Shown here: positions 20,069 to 29,066 of the stretch, piece after piece
How the letters are laid out: every line of letters starts with the position of its first letter
Position numbering within the stretch: position 1 is the first letter of the stretch
Source of the DNA: Chloroflexota bacterium
GTDB lineage: Bacteria > Chloroflexota > Anaerolineae > Aggregatilineales > Phototrophicaceae
Assembly: GCA_016223085.1 (NCBI GenBank)
Contig: JACRPS010000003.1
Span: 186,001 to 250,000, forward strand
Length of the DNA: 64,000 nucleotides
Reading direction: 5' to 3'
Program-made: the position numbers and the translations under genes
Notes under the pieces: model-generated
Seen by the model: only the letters and a program-made list of their open reading frames with translations
Told to the model about the DNA's origin: nothing
Database searches by the model: none

Positions 20069-20989
20069 CTACACCATCTTCGACCGGGCGTGCAGCGCCG
20101 CGCCGATCAGACACACGTCATCGCCAAGCTGCGCCACGCGGAGCAAATCGGGGTCGTTAAAGGCCGGGTCGGTGACGTTTTCCGCGATCACCTGCCGGGC
20201 GGGGTCGAGAATCAGATCGCCAAGCTGTGCCACACTGCCGCCGATCACGATCACCTGCGGATTAAACAGGTGGACAATGTTCACCAGCCCTAACCCCAGC
20301 CAGCGCCCGGCCTCGCGCACCACGCTTAAGGCCAGCGCGTCCCCCTGCATGGCGGCCTGCCCGACGGTCTTGCCGTCTGTTTCCCGCGCCGACCGTAATG
20401 CCGATGGCTCATTACTGCTTGCCAGCCGGTCGCGGGCGGCGCGCCCAATGGCCGTGCCGGACGCCAGCCGTTCCAGGCTGACGATCTGGCCGTCCGGCAG
20501 CGGGAATTTGAGATGCCCCGGTTCAATCGCCAGCCCACGCCAGCCGGTGAATAACTCGCCGTATAGAATCGCGCCGCCGCCGATGCTGGTACTCACGGTC
20601 AGATAGATCGCCGGGTTTGCGCCCTGCGCCGCGCCGTAGCGGTACTCTGCCAGCGCCCCCAGATTAGCGTCGTTTTCCATATATGCCGGCGCGTTAAAGG
20701 CGTCGCCCATCAGCCGCGCCAGCGGCACGCTATGCCAGCCGGGCAGCGTCGGCGCGTGTAAAATCAGCCCGGTGTAGGCCTGCGGGCCGGGCGCGCAGAT
20801 GCCAATCGCCAGCGGCGTTTCCCCCGGCGGCACCACCCGGCGCGCCGTTTCGATCACCCGCGCGATTACCGACTCCTGCGGCTCGTGTGCCCGCGTTGGC
20901 GTTTCGTCCCGCGCCAGCAGATCGAGACTGGACGAAAACCAGGCAGCGCGGGTACGCGTCCCGCCGAAATCAATTGCGAGAATCGCCAT
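20069..20989 (-). CDS. ROK-family sugar kinase-like protein lacking the zinc loop
   Basis: 306 residues with the ROK/ASKHA fold: N-terminal phosphate loop ILAIDFGGTRTRAAWF, the AYMENDANLGALAEYRYGAA block holding the catalytic Asp, the STSIGGGAILYGELFTG segment and C-terminal VIVIGGSVAQLGDLI. ROK kinases phosphorylate glucose, N-acetylglucosamine or related sugars; others are repressors, but no DNA-binding domain is present here. The usual CxCGxxGCxE zinc motif after the GH of EPGHLKF is missing, the sequence going straight to SLERLASG. The motif loss makes the substrate, and perhaps activity, uncertain. It ends 7 bases from the convergent GNAT gene. Confidence 0.85.
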   Translation of the reverse strand: MAILAIDFGGTRTRAAWFSSSLDLLARDETPTRAHEPQESVIARVIETARRVVPPGETPLAIGICAPGPQAYTGLILHAPTLPGWHSVPLARLMGDAFNAPAYMENDANLGALAEYRYGAAQGANPAIYLTVSTSIGGGAILYGELFTGWRGLAIEPGHLKFPLPDGQIVSLERLASGTAIGRAARDRLASSNEPSALRSARETDGKTVGQAAMQGDALALSVVREAGRWLGLGLVNIVHLFNPQVIVIGGSVAQLGDLILDPARQVIAENVTDPAFNDPDLLRVAQLGDDVCLIGAALHARSKMV

Positions 20990-21039
20990 CGGTCGTGCTC
21001 CAGTTGCAACTAATGAGGGATGAGTAGAAAAGGAAAAAC

Positions 21040-21062
21040 GGAAAGCCGCCCTGAAAGCGGCT
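21040..21062 (-). terminator. Possible terminator downstream of fabH
   Basis: On the minus strand AGCCGC...GCGGCT (21044-21062) forms a short stem followed by TTTCCGTTTTTCC. A second stem-loop, AGCCCGC...GCGGGCT (21088-21106), lies just before it. Both are between fabH and the ROK gene; termination is inferred from position. Confidence 0.5.
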
Positions 21063-21212
21063 CAACCAGGCGTTTCCCTGGCGTTGCAGCCCGCTTTCAG
21101 CGGGCTTACCGATGATATTCAGCCCCAGGCGGCGAAAAGGCTGAACATAAGGGCTACGGGCACGAATCATCATGCCCCGCTTGTACCGAATCGGTTTGAA
21201 CAGCGCGTTGGT

Positions 21213-22256
21213 CTAAACCGGCACCTTCACGTGGCCGTTGCCGTTCACTGGTGCGGCTGCGGTTTCCCGCACACCCATCTGCACCACCGCGCCGGCCCAC
21301 GACAGCCCTGACCCAAACGCCACCAGCCCAATCGTGTCTCCGGGTTTCACCCGCCCCTGCTCAATCGCTTCCACCAGCGCCAGCGGAATCGAGGCCGCCG
21401 ACGTGTTGCCGTATTTGTGCAGGTTCACGAAGAACTTATCCATTGGCAGATTGAGGTACTTGGCGGCGGTTTCGATAATCCGCAGGTTGGCCTGGTGCGG
21501 GATAATCAGGTCCAGGTCAGCGAGGGACATGCCCGCGCGCTCCGTCACGCTTTGCAGGCACGACACCAGCTTGCGGATGGCGAAGCGCGCCACTTCCTGC
21601 CCGTTCATGCGGATGTAGTGTTCGCGGTTGTCCACCACTGTCTGCGATACCGGGTTCACCGTGCCGCCGCCCGGCACCCACAGGTTATGCGCCAGGCTGC
21701 CATCCGACCCCAGCTCAAATGTCAGCAGGCCGCTGCCGTCGGTCGCCGGCTGCACCACCACCGCCGCCGCCGCGTCACCGAACAGCACACAGGTGGTCCG
21801 GTCGGTATAGTCCAGCGCGTAGGAGATAATTTCCACGCCGATGACCAGCACGTTTTCATACGCGCCGGTCTGGATGAACTGGTTCGCCGTGGACAGCCCA
21901 TACACCCAACCGGAACAACCGGCGGCAATCGTAAACGCCGGGCAGCGCGCGCCCAGTTCGTGCTGGATGAAATTGGCCGGGGACGGCAGAAGGTAATCCG
22001 GCGATGAATTGGCAACGATAATCAGGTGCAGCTCATCCGGTGTTAAACCGGCTACGTCCAGCGCCTGCCGCGCCGCGGCGACCGCCATGCTGGTGGTTGT
22101 GTCGTTGTCACCGCGCACGTGGCGCTCCTTAATGCCGGTGCGTTCAGTAATCCACTCGTCGCTGGTATCCACCATCTGCGCCAGGTCGTGGTTGGTAATC
22201 ACTTTCTCCGGTACATATTTCCCCCAGCCGGTAATGTGGGCGCGGCGTATGGTCAT
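21213..22256 (-). CDS. fabH: 3-oxoacyl-ACP synthase III (KAS III)
   Basis: Starts fatty-acid synthesis by condensing an acyl-CoA primer with malonyl-ACP. The 347-residue protein has the FabH fold with all three catalytic residues in context: Cys in TIAAGCSGWVYGL, His in IIPHQANLRI, Asn in LHKYGNTSAASIPLAL. The N-terminal WITERTGIKERHV is typical of FabH, and the C-terminus closes with VAFGSGLSWAGAVVQMG. No other fab genes are adjacent, so it may provide branched or special primers, or be one of several KAS III copies. AAGGAG precedes the start. Confidence 0.93.
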   Translation of the reverse strand: MTIRRAHITGWGKYVPEKVITNHDLAQMVDTSDEWITERTGIKERHVRGDNDTTTSMAVAAARQALDVAGLTPDELHLIIVANSSPDYLLPSPANFIQHELGARCPAFTIAAGCSGWVYGLSTANQFIQTGAYENVLVIGVEIISYALDYTDRTTCVLFGDAAAAVVVQPATDGSGLLTFELGSDGSLAHNLWVPGGGTVNPVSQTVVDNREHYIRMNGQEVARFAIRKLVSCLQSVTERAGMSLADLDLIIPHQANLRIIETAAKYLNLPMDKFFVNLHKYGNTSAASIPLALVEAIEQGRVKPGDTIGLVAFGSGLSWAGAVVQMGVRETAAAPVNGNGHVKVPV

Positions 22257-22284
22257 GATGATTGCTCCTTATAATAGAAAGATC

Positions 22285-22309
22285 GCGCAGAACCGGGCTG
22301 GTTCTGCGC
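22285..22309 (-). terminator. Hairpin after the sigma-factor unit
   Basis: A perfect 10-bp stem, GCGCAGAACC/GGTTCTGCGC with a 5-base loop, lies between the end of the leftward small membrane gene and the fabH start. Only a weak T-rich stretch (GATCTTTC) follows, so termination may be partial. Confidence 0.55.
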
Positions 22310-22328
22310 TTCTGGTATCTTACCCCAG

Positions 22329-22703
22329 TTATACCGCAGGCACTTCTTTTTTCTCGTGTTTCATCTCATCCAGCATCCGGCGGCGGGTGAGCAGCATAAA
22401 CCCGGCGACCAGCGCGATCCCGGCGGCAAGCTGCACGCGCGGCGGCAGGTAGCGGATGCGCGCCACCATGTCCCGGTTGGACGAACCGACGAGATCGTTC
22501 TTCAGACGGCGAACAAACCGGCGCGATGGCTGCGCCCCGACCAGCGTGACATGCAGGCGGCGGATGAGCATAAGGAGGCTTTCAACCTCGGCGCGTGGCA
22601 CGGAATACTGGGCGACGATGACATCCACGTCGGCGCTTGAATCGGCCAACAGCGCATCGGTCACGGCGGAAAGTAAATCTTGCAGGTGAACCTCGGTAGC
22701 CAT
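22329..22703 (-). CDS. Small single-pass membrane protein, possible anti-sigma partner
   Basis: 124 residues with no recognised family. The first 90 are soluble and predicted helical (LQDLLSAVTDALLADSSADVD), followed by a basic stretch (SRRFVRRLKNDLVG) and one membrane helix (VQLAAGIALVAGFMLLT) ending in a charged tail. It starts 3 bases after the ECF sigma factor stop codon, so the two are co-transcribed. A small membrane protein directly behind an ECF sigma gene is often its anti-sigma factor; that role here rests on position and topology only. Confidence 0.7.
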   Translation of the reverse strand: MATEVHLQDLLSAVTDALLADSSADVDVIVAQYSVPRAEVESLLMLIRRLHVTLVGAQPSRRFVRRLKNDLVGSSNRDMVARIRYLPPRVQLAAGIALVAGFMLLTRRRMLDEMKHEKKEVPAV

Positions 22704-22706
22704 CCC

Positions 22707-23339
22707 CTAACCTTTCATGCTCCTGCGGCTCTCCGGCGTCTCGGTTGCCCCGCGCCCGGATTGCTGCATCTCGATGTCGTCCCGCAGCGCCAGCAGCGTG
22801 CGGTGATATAGCGACTTGATTGCCCCTTCCGTCCGATCCAGAATTTCCCCGATTTCCGCGTTCGACAGATGCGACACAAATTTCAGCACCAGCAACTGCT
22901 GGCGTTCTTCCGGCAGGCGTTCAATCGCGCGCAGCAGTTGCTCGCGTTCTTCCTTGTCTTCGGCGTGCGCGTCCGGCGCGTCGAAGTGCAGTCCTGCCGA
23001 CACAAATTCCTCCAGCGGAATGATCTTGCGCCGGCCCCGGTCGCGGTGCCAGTTGGCGACCAGATTGTGCGCGATGCGATACAGCCACGCCTGGAACGGC
23101 ACGCCGCGTTCGGTGTAGTGTTCGATGTGCGCCATCGCCCGGTAAAACACGCCGGCGGTTAAATCTTCCGCGTCCTGGTGGTTGCCCGTGCGGTAGTAGA
23201 TGTATTTGTAGATTTTCTCGACGTAGCGTTCGTACAGAACGCCGAAGGCTTCCTGGCTGTCCTTTGCCAGTTCCACCAGTTCGGCGTCGTCGAGCAACGT
23301 AAGGTCTCTGGGTTTGGGTTGACGTTTAAAGAGTTTCAT
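22707..23339 (-). CDS. ECF-type RNA polymerase sigma factor
   Basis: 210 residues comprising sigma regions 2 and 4 only. Region 2 is FGVLYERYVEKIYKYIYYRTGNHQDAEDLTAGVFYRAM with core-binding and -10 recognition; region 4 is RLPEERQQLLVLKFVSHLSNAEIGEILDRTEGAIKSLYHRTL, a helix-turn-helix for the -35. ECF factors redirect polymerase to stress or envelope promoters. The next gene in the operon encodes a small membrane protein that may hold it inactive. The gene follows the terminator of the haem-binding protein unit. Confidence 0.93.
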   Translation of the reverse strand: MKLFKRQPKPRDLTLLDDAELVELAKDSQEAFGVLYERYVEKIYKYIYYRTGNHQDAEDLTAGVFYRAMAHIEHYTERGVPFQAWLYRIAHNLVANWHRDRGRRKIIPLEEFVSAGLHFDAPDAHAEDKEEREQLLRAIERLPEERQQLLVLKFVSHLSNAEIGEILDRTEGAIKSLYHRTLLALRDDIEMQQSGRGATETPESRRSMKG

Positions 23340-23346
23340 CAGCAGT

Positions 23347-23377
23347 AAAAACCCGCAACCGGAAAGATGGTTGCGGG
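23347..23377 (-). terminator. Rho-independent terminator of the first haem-binding gene
   Basis: On the minus strand a perfect 9-bp stem CCCGCAACC/GGTTGCGGG (23352-23360 with 23369-23377, 8-base loop) is followed by TTTTT. Confidence 0.85.
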
Positions 23378-23409
23378 ATTCAGGAAGTATTCAGTATTCT
23401 CAGCGGGAA

Positions 23410-23922
23410 CTAATCGTCGCCTTCTGCCTCACCTTGCTCGCTTCCCTCCCCTGTAGCACCCTGGGGATCGCTGCCACGCCGGAAGCCCTGGAAGCTACCT
23501 CTGAACGTTGTCCGCAGCCCGGCGATCAACTGCGCTTTCTGCTCGGCAGACAGATTGGCTTCCGGGTGCAGCATCAGGTAATTGGGCAGCGGCATTTCAC
23601 CGTTTTCAATCTTTTCCACCATTTCGTCTACATCCAGATGGTAACCGGTAGAGAAGTTCATCTCCCGGCGGGCATTGCTGACGTCATCCGCCAACAGAAA
23701 AGCCACCGGCGCGACGTGCGCGTACCAGGGCCAGCGCGTTTCGTGGCTGTGGCAGTCAAAACAGGCCGCGCGCACGAGGCGTTCCGTCTCCGGCGAGTCC
23801 CAGTTGATGGTGTGTGTCACGGGCGGATTGGTGCGTTCAACCGCCAGATTGCCGATCACCACCATCAGCACCGTCACCACAAGGGCTAAACCCAGGCCAA
23901 TCAGAATAATCTTTGCCATCAA
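23410..23922 (-). CDS. Haem-binding domain protein (c-type, single CxxCH), membrane-anchored
   Basis: 170 residues: one N-terminal membrane helix (IILIGLGLALVVTVLMVVIG) and an exported domain of the haem_bd family with a covalent haem motif CFDCH in RAACFDCHSHETRWPWYAHVAP. Candidate distal ligands are later Met residues (MNFSTGYHLD, MPLPNYLMLHPEANLS). The C-terminus is acidic and glycine-rich. Proteins of this family are thought to bind haem c and carry electrons; the partner is unknown. A close paralogue is the next gene upstream, and both have their own terminators. Confidence 0.88.
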   Translation of the reverse strand: MMAKIILIGLGLALVVTVLMVVIGNLAVERTNPPVTHTINWDSPETERLVRAACFDCHSHETRWPWYAHVAPVAFLLADDVSNARREMNFSTGYHLDVDEMVEKIENGEMPLPNYLMLHPEANLSAEQKAQLIAGLRTTFRGSFQGFRRGSDPQGATGEGSEQGEAEGDD

Positions 23923-24013
23923 CCGCTCCTTTTGCAGCTTTTTTACAAGCTACGGCGCAGGATAGCGGAGCAGTTTCCATGCCAGTTTAGGAACAGCTTA
24001 GAAAAGCATAACA

Positions 24014-24039
24014 AAGCCCCTACCGGACGGTAGAGGCTT
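24014..24039 (-). terminator. Rho-independent terminator of the second haem-binding gene
   Basis: On the minus strand AGCCTCTACC and GGTAGGGGCT pair (one mismatch) around a short loop, followed by TTGTTATG. It lies just beyond the stop codon at 24078. Confidence 0.65.
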
Positions 24040-24077
24040 CTCATCAGCGATGCGTGTTTACCAACGCCGGCTGGCGG

Positions 24078-24593
24078 TTAGCCGCCGCTTTTGCCGCCTT
24101 CGTCACCCTCGCCACCTTCACCGCCTTCGCCTGACTCACCGCCTTCGTCACCCTCACCACCTTCACCACCCTCGCCGCCAAAAGTGGCTTGAATCCCGGC
24201 GATCAACTGCGCCTTCTGCCCGGCGTTCAGGTTGGCATCCGGGTGCAGCAGCGTATACACGGGTTTGGGCATCGCGCCTTCCTCAATTTCGTTAATCATC
24301 TCCTCGCCTTCCACTTCGACGCCCGTGGACAGGTTCATAGCTTCCCGGCCTTCGTTTACATCCTTAACGACGAGGAAGGACATCGGGGCGATGTACGAAT
24401 ACCAGGGCCATCGCGTTTCGTTGCTGTGACAGTCCATACACGCCGCGCACATCAGCTTTTCAGTTTCCGGCGAATTCCAGTGTATTGCCGTTGTTACCGG
24501 TGGGTTGGTATGCGCTGTAGCGACATTACCGACCACCACCAGCACCAGCACACCAACCACACCGAGGATGATGAGGATACGATTGCGGGACAT
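24078..24593 (-). CDS. Haem-binding domain protein, paralogue with Gly/Glu-rich tail
   Basis: 171 residues: N-terminal membrane helix (ILIILGVVGVLVLVVVGNVATA), then a haem_bd domain with CMDCH in CAACMDCHSNETRWPWYSYIAP. The domain aligns along its length with the protein encoded downstream, pointing to a tandem duplication. The last 33 residues are a low-complexity tail of GGEGGE/GDE units absent from most family members. ATG 24593 is chosen because GGAGAGGG lies directly upstream. Likely a membrane-tethered cytochrome facing the cell exterior; the acidic tail could bind cations or a partner. Confidence 0.87.
   Translation of the reverse strand: MSRNRILIILGVVGVLVLVVVGNVATAHTNPPVTTAIHWNSPETEKLMCAACMDCHSNETRWPWYSYIAPMSFLVVKDVNEGREAMNLSTGVEVEGEEMINEIEEGAMPKPVYTLLHPDANLNAGQKAQLIAGIQATFGGEGGEGGEGDEGGESGEGGEGGEGDEGGKSGG
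24081..24180 (-). repeat. Low-complexity Gly/Glu repeat tract in haem-binding gene
   Basis: About 100 bases of imperfect repeats of GGTGAAGGCGG-like units (minus strand) encode the GGEGGE tail. Such a tract can change length by slippage. Confidence 0.7.
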
Positions 24594-24722
24594 AACCCTC
24601 TCCTTGCTTGTGATATTCCTCACAAGGCATTATACACCTAATTGAATCCGCTATTATCTATCCACCGGAAATATGAAGGGTGATGGTCTGGTTTTTGGCT
24701 CGATAAAACCGGGGGTGGAATT

Positions 24723-24728
24723 TATAAT
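24723..24728 (+). promoter_or_regulatory. TATAAT -10 box before the frameshifted membrane gene
   Basis: An exact TATAAT lies 36 bases before the ATG at 24764, but no well-spaced -35 is seen (TTGGCT is 22 bases upstream). Confidence 0.4.
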
Positions 24729-24763
24729 ACCGGCCTGTCCTCCTCAACGTGGAGATTGCCAGC

Positions 24764-25419
24764 ATGACCTTGTTCCGCCATCTCTGGCTGGAGCCAGCCT
24801 TTCAACATCCGGCGCTGTCCCACTGGTCACTGCAGGTGAACCGCTGGAGCGCGCATCGCGCCGTGCCCTGGCTGCTGTTTGCGCTGGGGCTGCTGCGCGC
24901 GCTGGTATCGCTGCTGGCCTGTCGCCGGAAACAACGCTCCAGCGCGGTTGGGGCTGGACGTGGGGCATTCGCGTTTATGTCGAGGAAAACTTCGAGCAGT
25001 TCCGGTCGCAGTATGCCCGGATGCGGCTGATGATGTGTCCGCCGCTGCCCCATTCCCCGGCGGCAAAAAACGTCGTGGACTATCTGATGTTCCGCTACCG
25101 GTCGTTGGAACGCCCGCAGCCGTATCTCTATTACGGCGCGCTCGTCCTGCTGGTCATCGTCCTGCCCTGGGCGCGCCGCTATCGTATGATCGTCTGGACG
25201 GCGGGCGCGATAATGCTGTACCACGCGCTGATTTCGGCGGTTATCAACAACGTGCAGCCGCGTTATGTCGTGGTGACAAACCCGTTCCGGGCAGTATTGC
25301 TGGCGACGCTGGCGGTCATTGCTGCCCGAATCGGCCTGCTGGCGCTGGATTGGCTGCTCATCCGACGCCGTAAACGTGAAACCGACCTGCCTGCTGAAAC
25401 CGCAGCGCGGCCTTCGTGA
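24764..25419 (+). pseudogene. Frameshifted multi-pass membrane protein, possibly a remnant of a GT-C/GT39-like protein
   Basis: Two overlapping frames make one protein. The first starts at ATG 24764 with a good GGAG site (MTLFRHLWLEPAFQHP then LLFALGLLRALVSLLA) and runs out of sense near 24920. The second frame takes over with LSPETTLQRGWGWTWGIRVY and continues through three membrane helices to QPRYVVVTNPFRAVLLATLAVIAARIGL, ending at 25419. A single-base indel at about 24916-24925 would restore one reading frame of about 218 residues. The PRYVVVTNPF pattern recalls the last segment of integral membrane glycosyltransferases, but the protein is far too short for one. Either a pseudogene or a sequence error. 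Confidence 0.65.
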
Positions 25420-25476
25420 CCGCGCCCATCACCTGCTATAATGACCGCGTTATCCGCCACAGGACCAGGGCAAGCT

Positions 25477-28400
25477 ATGGCTAAAGCACTCACTTTTCAG
25501 GAAGTTATCCTCAAATTGCATGAATTCTGGGCGAACCAGGGTTGCGTGATCTGGAATCCCTACAACGTTCAGGTCGGCGCGGGCACCAATAACCCGGCGA
25601 CCCTGCTGCGTGTACTGGGGCCGGAACCCTGGCGCGTGGCTTACGTCGAGCCGAGCGTGCGCCCCGACGATGGCCGCTACGGCGAAAACCCGAACCGGAT
25701 GCAGTATTATTTCCAGTATCAGGTTATCCTCAAGCCTGACCCCGGCAACCCGCAGGAGATTTACCTGCAATCGCTGGAGGCGTTGGGCATTAACCCGCGT
25801 GAGCATGACATTCGCTTTGTTGAGGACAACTGGGAAAGTCCGGCACTGGGCGCGTGGGGGCTGGGCTGGGAAGTCTGGCTGGACGGCCAGGAAATCACCC
25901 AGTTCACCTACTTCCAGCAGGCTGGCGGACTGGAAACCAACCCGGTCTCGGTGGAGATCACCTACGGGCTGGAGCGTATCACACTGGCGCTGCAAGGCAA
26001 AAATGCGGTGTGGGACATTGACTGGCAGAAAGGGTTGGCCTACGGCGACCTGTTCCTGCAAAGTGAGATCGAACACTGCCAGTATTACTTCGAGATTGCC
26101 GACATCGAAGGGCTGAAGCAGGTCTACAACGTATACGAGCAGGAAAGCAAACGGGCGCTGGCCGCCGGCGCGCTCATCCCGGCCTATGACTACGTGCTGA
26201 AGTGCAGCCACCTGTTTAACGTGCTGGACGCGCGTGGCGCGATTGGCGTGACCGAACGCGCCGCCTACTTCCACCGGATGCGCAACATGACCCGCGACGT
26301 GGCAAAGGCGTTCGCCCAGCAGCGCGAAGCGTTGGGCTATCCCTTCCTCAAAACGTCGAAGGGGTGGGAAGCACCGCCGTTGCAGGAACCCCCCGTAGGG
26401 GCGCGCGGCGGTGCGCCCCTACCAGACCGCGCCGACTTCCTGCTCGAAATCGGCGTCGAGGAACTGCCCGCCGCTGACGTGGACAGCGCCCAGGAGCAGC
26501 TTGAAGACCTGGCGCTGACGCTGTTTGACAACCTGCGCCTGAAGCCGCAGGAAGGCATTATGGTGTTCAGCACACCCCGGCGGATGGTGCTGGCGGCCTG
26601 GGACGTGCCGACGCGCCAGGCGGACGTGGAGCGCATCGAAAAAGGCCCGCCTGCCGCGCGCGCCTTTGACGCCGAGGGCAGGCCGACCAAAGCGGCGGAA
26701 GGCTTCGCCCGCAGCCGGGGTGTGGACATCAGCGCGCTGAAAGTGCAGGAACTGGACGGCGGGCAGTACGTCACGGCGCTGGTGCGGGAAACGGGCCGCC
26801 CCGCGCTCGACGTGCTGGCGGAGGCACTGCCGAAGCTGATCGCGGACATCCGGTTCGGCAAGGCCATGCGCTGGAACGCCAGCGGCGTCGCCTTCTCGCG
26901 CCCGATTCGCTGGCTGACCGCGCTGCTCGGCGGGCAGGTGATCCCGTTCGCTTATGCCGGCGTCGCCAGCGGGAGCGTGACGCGCGGCCTGCGCCCATTC
27001 GGTTCACCGGACGTAACGGTGCAGGGTTTACAACAGTATCTGGACGCGCTCAAGGACCAGGGCATCATCCTCAACGGCGAGACACGGCGCGAGGCCATCC
27101 GCGACCAGATTCACGCGCTGGCGGCGGAGGTGAGCGGGCGCATCCCGGACGACCCCGGCCTGCTGGACGAAGTGACCAATCTGGTCGAGCGGCCAACCGC
27201 GCTGCGCGGCACGTTTGAAGACAAATACCTAGAACTGCCGCGCGAGGTGCTGGTGACGGTCATGCGCAAGCACCAGCGGTATTTCCCGGTTGAGGATGCC
27301 AGCGGCAAACTCTTGCCCTATTTCATCGCCGTCCGCAACGGCGACGCCAAACATCTGGACAAGGTGATTGACGGCAACGAACACGTGCTGCGCGCGCGCT
27401 TCTCCGACGCGGCCTACTTCTATCAGTCAGACATCCAGAAGCCGCTGCGGGATTACCTGCCGCGCCTGTCTACGCTGACGTTTCAGGAAAAACTCGGCTC
27501 AATGCTGGACAAAAACGAGCGTGTCTCGAAGCTGGTTGCGCCGCTGGCCGATCTGCTCGGCGTTTCCGAAACCGACACCAGCATCGCGCAGCGCGCCGCG
27601 CACATCCTCAAGGCCGATCTCGCTACGCAGATGGTGGTTGAAATGACTTCGCTGCAAGGCGTGATGGGGCGCGAATATGCCCTGCTGCAAGGCCAGCCGC
27701 CGGAAGTCGCCAACGCCATCTTTGAACACTGGCTGCCGCGCAGCGCCGAGGATAGCCTGCCGGCCAGCGCTGCCGGGACAGTGCTGGCAATCGCCGACCG
27801 GCTCGATAGCCTGGTGGGTCTGTTCGCCGTCGGCCTCGCGCCCCGCTCCACCGCCGACCCCTACGGCCTGCGCCGCGCCGCCTTAGGCATCATTCAAATC
27901 CTGGTGGCGAAGCACAAGGACGTGGACTTGCGCACGGCTATTGAACTGGCGGCGTTGCAGCAGCCGGTGGAAGTCTCGGCGGAGGCGCGCGCCGACGTGC
28001 TGGAGTTCATCGGCGGGCGGCTGCGGTCATGGGTCGAAGAGCAGGACTGGCCGCGCGACGTGATCGCCGCCGTGCTGGCGGAGCAGTCGCACAACCCGTA
28101 CCGCGCCCTGCAAGGCATCGAACAGCTCAGCACGTGGGTGAAGCGTCCCAACTGGGAAGCGATTCTCGACAGCTTTGCCCGCTGCGTGCGCATCACACGC
28201 GGCGAGGAAACGGTGTATGCCGCGAACCCCGACAGCTTCAGCGAGCCGCAGGAAAAACGCCTATACGACGCTTACCAGCAGGCAGCGGATAAGCTGGACG
28301 CCGGCGACAACGTGGACGCCTTCCTGCGAGCCTTTGAGCCGATGCTGCCCGCCATTACCGACTTCTTCGATCACGTGATGGTCAACGTCGAGGACGACAC

Positions 28401-28488
28401 CACGCGGCAGAACCGCCTCGGACTGTTGCAGGCCATCAGCGCCATGCAGCGGGGTCGCGCGGATTTGAGTTACCTCAGCGGGTTCTAG
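25477..28488 (+). CDS. glyQS: Glycyl-tRNA synthetase, fused alpha and beta subunits
   Basis: Charges tRNA-Gly. 1003 residues: the first 305 are the class II alpha (GlyQ) subunit with [20 protein letters not shown], the [26 protein letters not shown] block and [15 protein letters not shown]; residues about 318-1003 are the beta (GlyS) subunit with [21 protein letters not shown], the [10 protein letters not shown] block, the HD-like [15 protein letters not shown] region and a C-terminal anticodon-binding DALR part. Alpha and beta are separate genes in most bacteria and fused in some, such as Chlamydia. Here the joint (residues 307-316, [10 protein letters not shown]) is a copy of the palindromic element read in frame. 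ATG 25477 has AGGG upstream. Confidence 0.97.
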   Translation: MAKALTFQEVILKLHEFWANQGCVIWNPYNVQVGAGTNNPATLLRVLGPEPWRVAYVEPSVRPDDGRYGENPNRMQYYFQYQVILKPDPGNPQEIYLQSLEALGINPREHDIRFVEDNWESPALGAWGLGWEVWLDGQEITQFTYFQQAGGLETNPVSVEITYGLERITLALQGKNAVWDIDWQKGLAYGDLFLQSEIEHCQYYFEIADIEGLKQVYNVYEQESKRALAAGALIPAYDYVLKCSHLFNVLDARGAIGVTERAAYFHRMRNMTRDVAKAFAQQREALGYPFLKTSKGWEAPPLQEPPVGARGGAPLPDRADFLLEIGVEELPAADVDSAQEQLEDLALTLFDNLRLKPQEGIMVFSTPRRMVLAAWDVPTRQADVERIEKGPPAARAFDAEGRPTKAAEGFARSRGVDISALKVQELDGGQYVTALVRETGRPALDVLAEALPKLIADIRFGKAMRWNASGVAFSRPIRWLTALLGGQVIPFAYAGVASGSVTRGLRPFGSPDVTVQGLQQYLDALKDQGIILNGETRREAIRDQIHALAAEVSGRIPDDPGLLDEVTNLVERPTALRGTFEDKYLELPREVLVTVMRKHQRYFPVEDASGKLLPYFIAVRNGDAKHLDKVIDGNEHVLRARFSDAAYFYQSDIQKPLRDYLPRLSTLTFQEKLGSMLDKNERVSKLVAPLADLLGVSETDTSIAQRAAHILKADLATQMVVEMTSLQGVMGREYALLQGQPPEVANAIFEHWLPRSAEDSLPASAAGTVLAIADRLDSLVGLFAVGLAPRSTADPYGLRRAALGIIQILVAKHKDVDLRTAIELAALQQPVEVSAEARADVLEFIGGRLRSWVEEQDWPRDVIAAVLAEQSHNPYRALQGIEQLSTWVKRPNWEAILDSFARCVRITRGEETVYAANPDSFSEPQEKRLYDAYQQAADKLDAGDNVDAFLRAFEPMLPAITDFFDHVMVNVEDDTTRQNRLGLLQAISAMQRGRADLSYLSGF
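26395..26422. repeat. Palindromic element inserted in frame at the glyQ/glyS joint (copy 7)
   Basis: GTAGGGGCGC and GCGCCCCTAC flank a short GCGGCGGT centre. The reading frame passes straight through as VGARGGAPL(P), forming the linker between the two synthetase subunits. Confidence 0.92.
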
Positions 28489-28503
28489 ATCGTGAGAGAA
28501 ACG

Positions 28504-28532
28504 GTAGGGGCGAACCGCTGGTTCGCCCCTAC
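28504..28532. repeat. Palindromic element, core type GAACCGCTGGTTC (copy 8)
   Basis: Complete GTAGGGGC/GCCCCTAC ends with one mismatch in the core. It lies between the convergent glyQS and exporter genes. Confidence 0.92.
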
Positions 28533-28557
28533 GGAATTGACCGGCCAAAGCAACACC

Positions 28558-28878
28558 CTAATGCGGCGCGAGGATACGCAGGCCCACCACCCCGGCGATA
28601 ATCAGGCCGACGCACAGCAGGCGCAGCACTTCCGCCGGTTCGCCCAGCAGCACGATACCCAGAATCACCGTCCCCACCGCGCCGATGCCGGTCCAGACGG
28701 CGTAGGCCGTTCCCAGCGGGATGGTCTTTAAGGCCAGCGAGAGAAAAGCAAAACTCAGAACCATGCCGATCACCGTGAAGATGCTCGGCACAAGCCGCGT
28801 AAACCCTTCCGAATACTTCAACCCCAGCGCCCAGCCCACTTCCAGCAGTCCCGCTATCACCAGATACACCCACGCCAC
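28558..28878 (-). CDS. gdx: SMR-family exporter, Gdx/SugE type
   Basis: 106 residues with four membrane helices, the full size of a small multidrug resistance subunit that works as an antiparallel dimer. The coupling glutamate is in helix 1 ([20 protein letters not shown]), and [19 protein letters not shown] is the helix 3 signature. The GWALGLK pattern and W-T-G in helix 3 fit the Gdx/SugE branch, which exports guanidinium in exchange for protons, more than EmrE. No guanidine riboswitch was recognised in the roughly 150 bases upstream. The start is a GTG with AGGAG upstream. Confidence 0.9.
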   Translation of the reverse strand: MAWVYLVIAGLLEVGWALGLKYSEGFTRLVPSIFTVIGMVLSFAFLSLALKTIPLGTAYAVWTGIGAVGTVILGIVLLGEPAEVLRLLCVGLIIAGVVGLRILAPH

Positions 28879-29066
28879 GCTTGCTGTCTCCTGCTTCTTT
28901 CAGTCATACCCTTGCCGCCACTATAGCAGAACGAGAGGGTCAATTCCAGCCAATGAAATGTGCTTTGTCATTTCCAAAACCGGATGAATATCTACCCACC
29001 GTGATTTGCATGTCCATACGCTCATACATATAATTCCCCTAAGCAGTGATGAGGGGTGGCGTTTCC

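Noticed and set aside
28879-29045. Guanidine riboswitch upstream of the Gdx/SugE gene
   Set aside because: No guanidine-I, -II or -III consensus could be recognised in the upstream sequence by eye.
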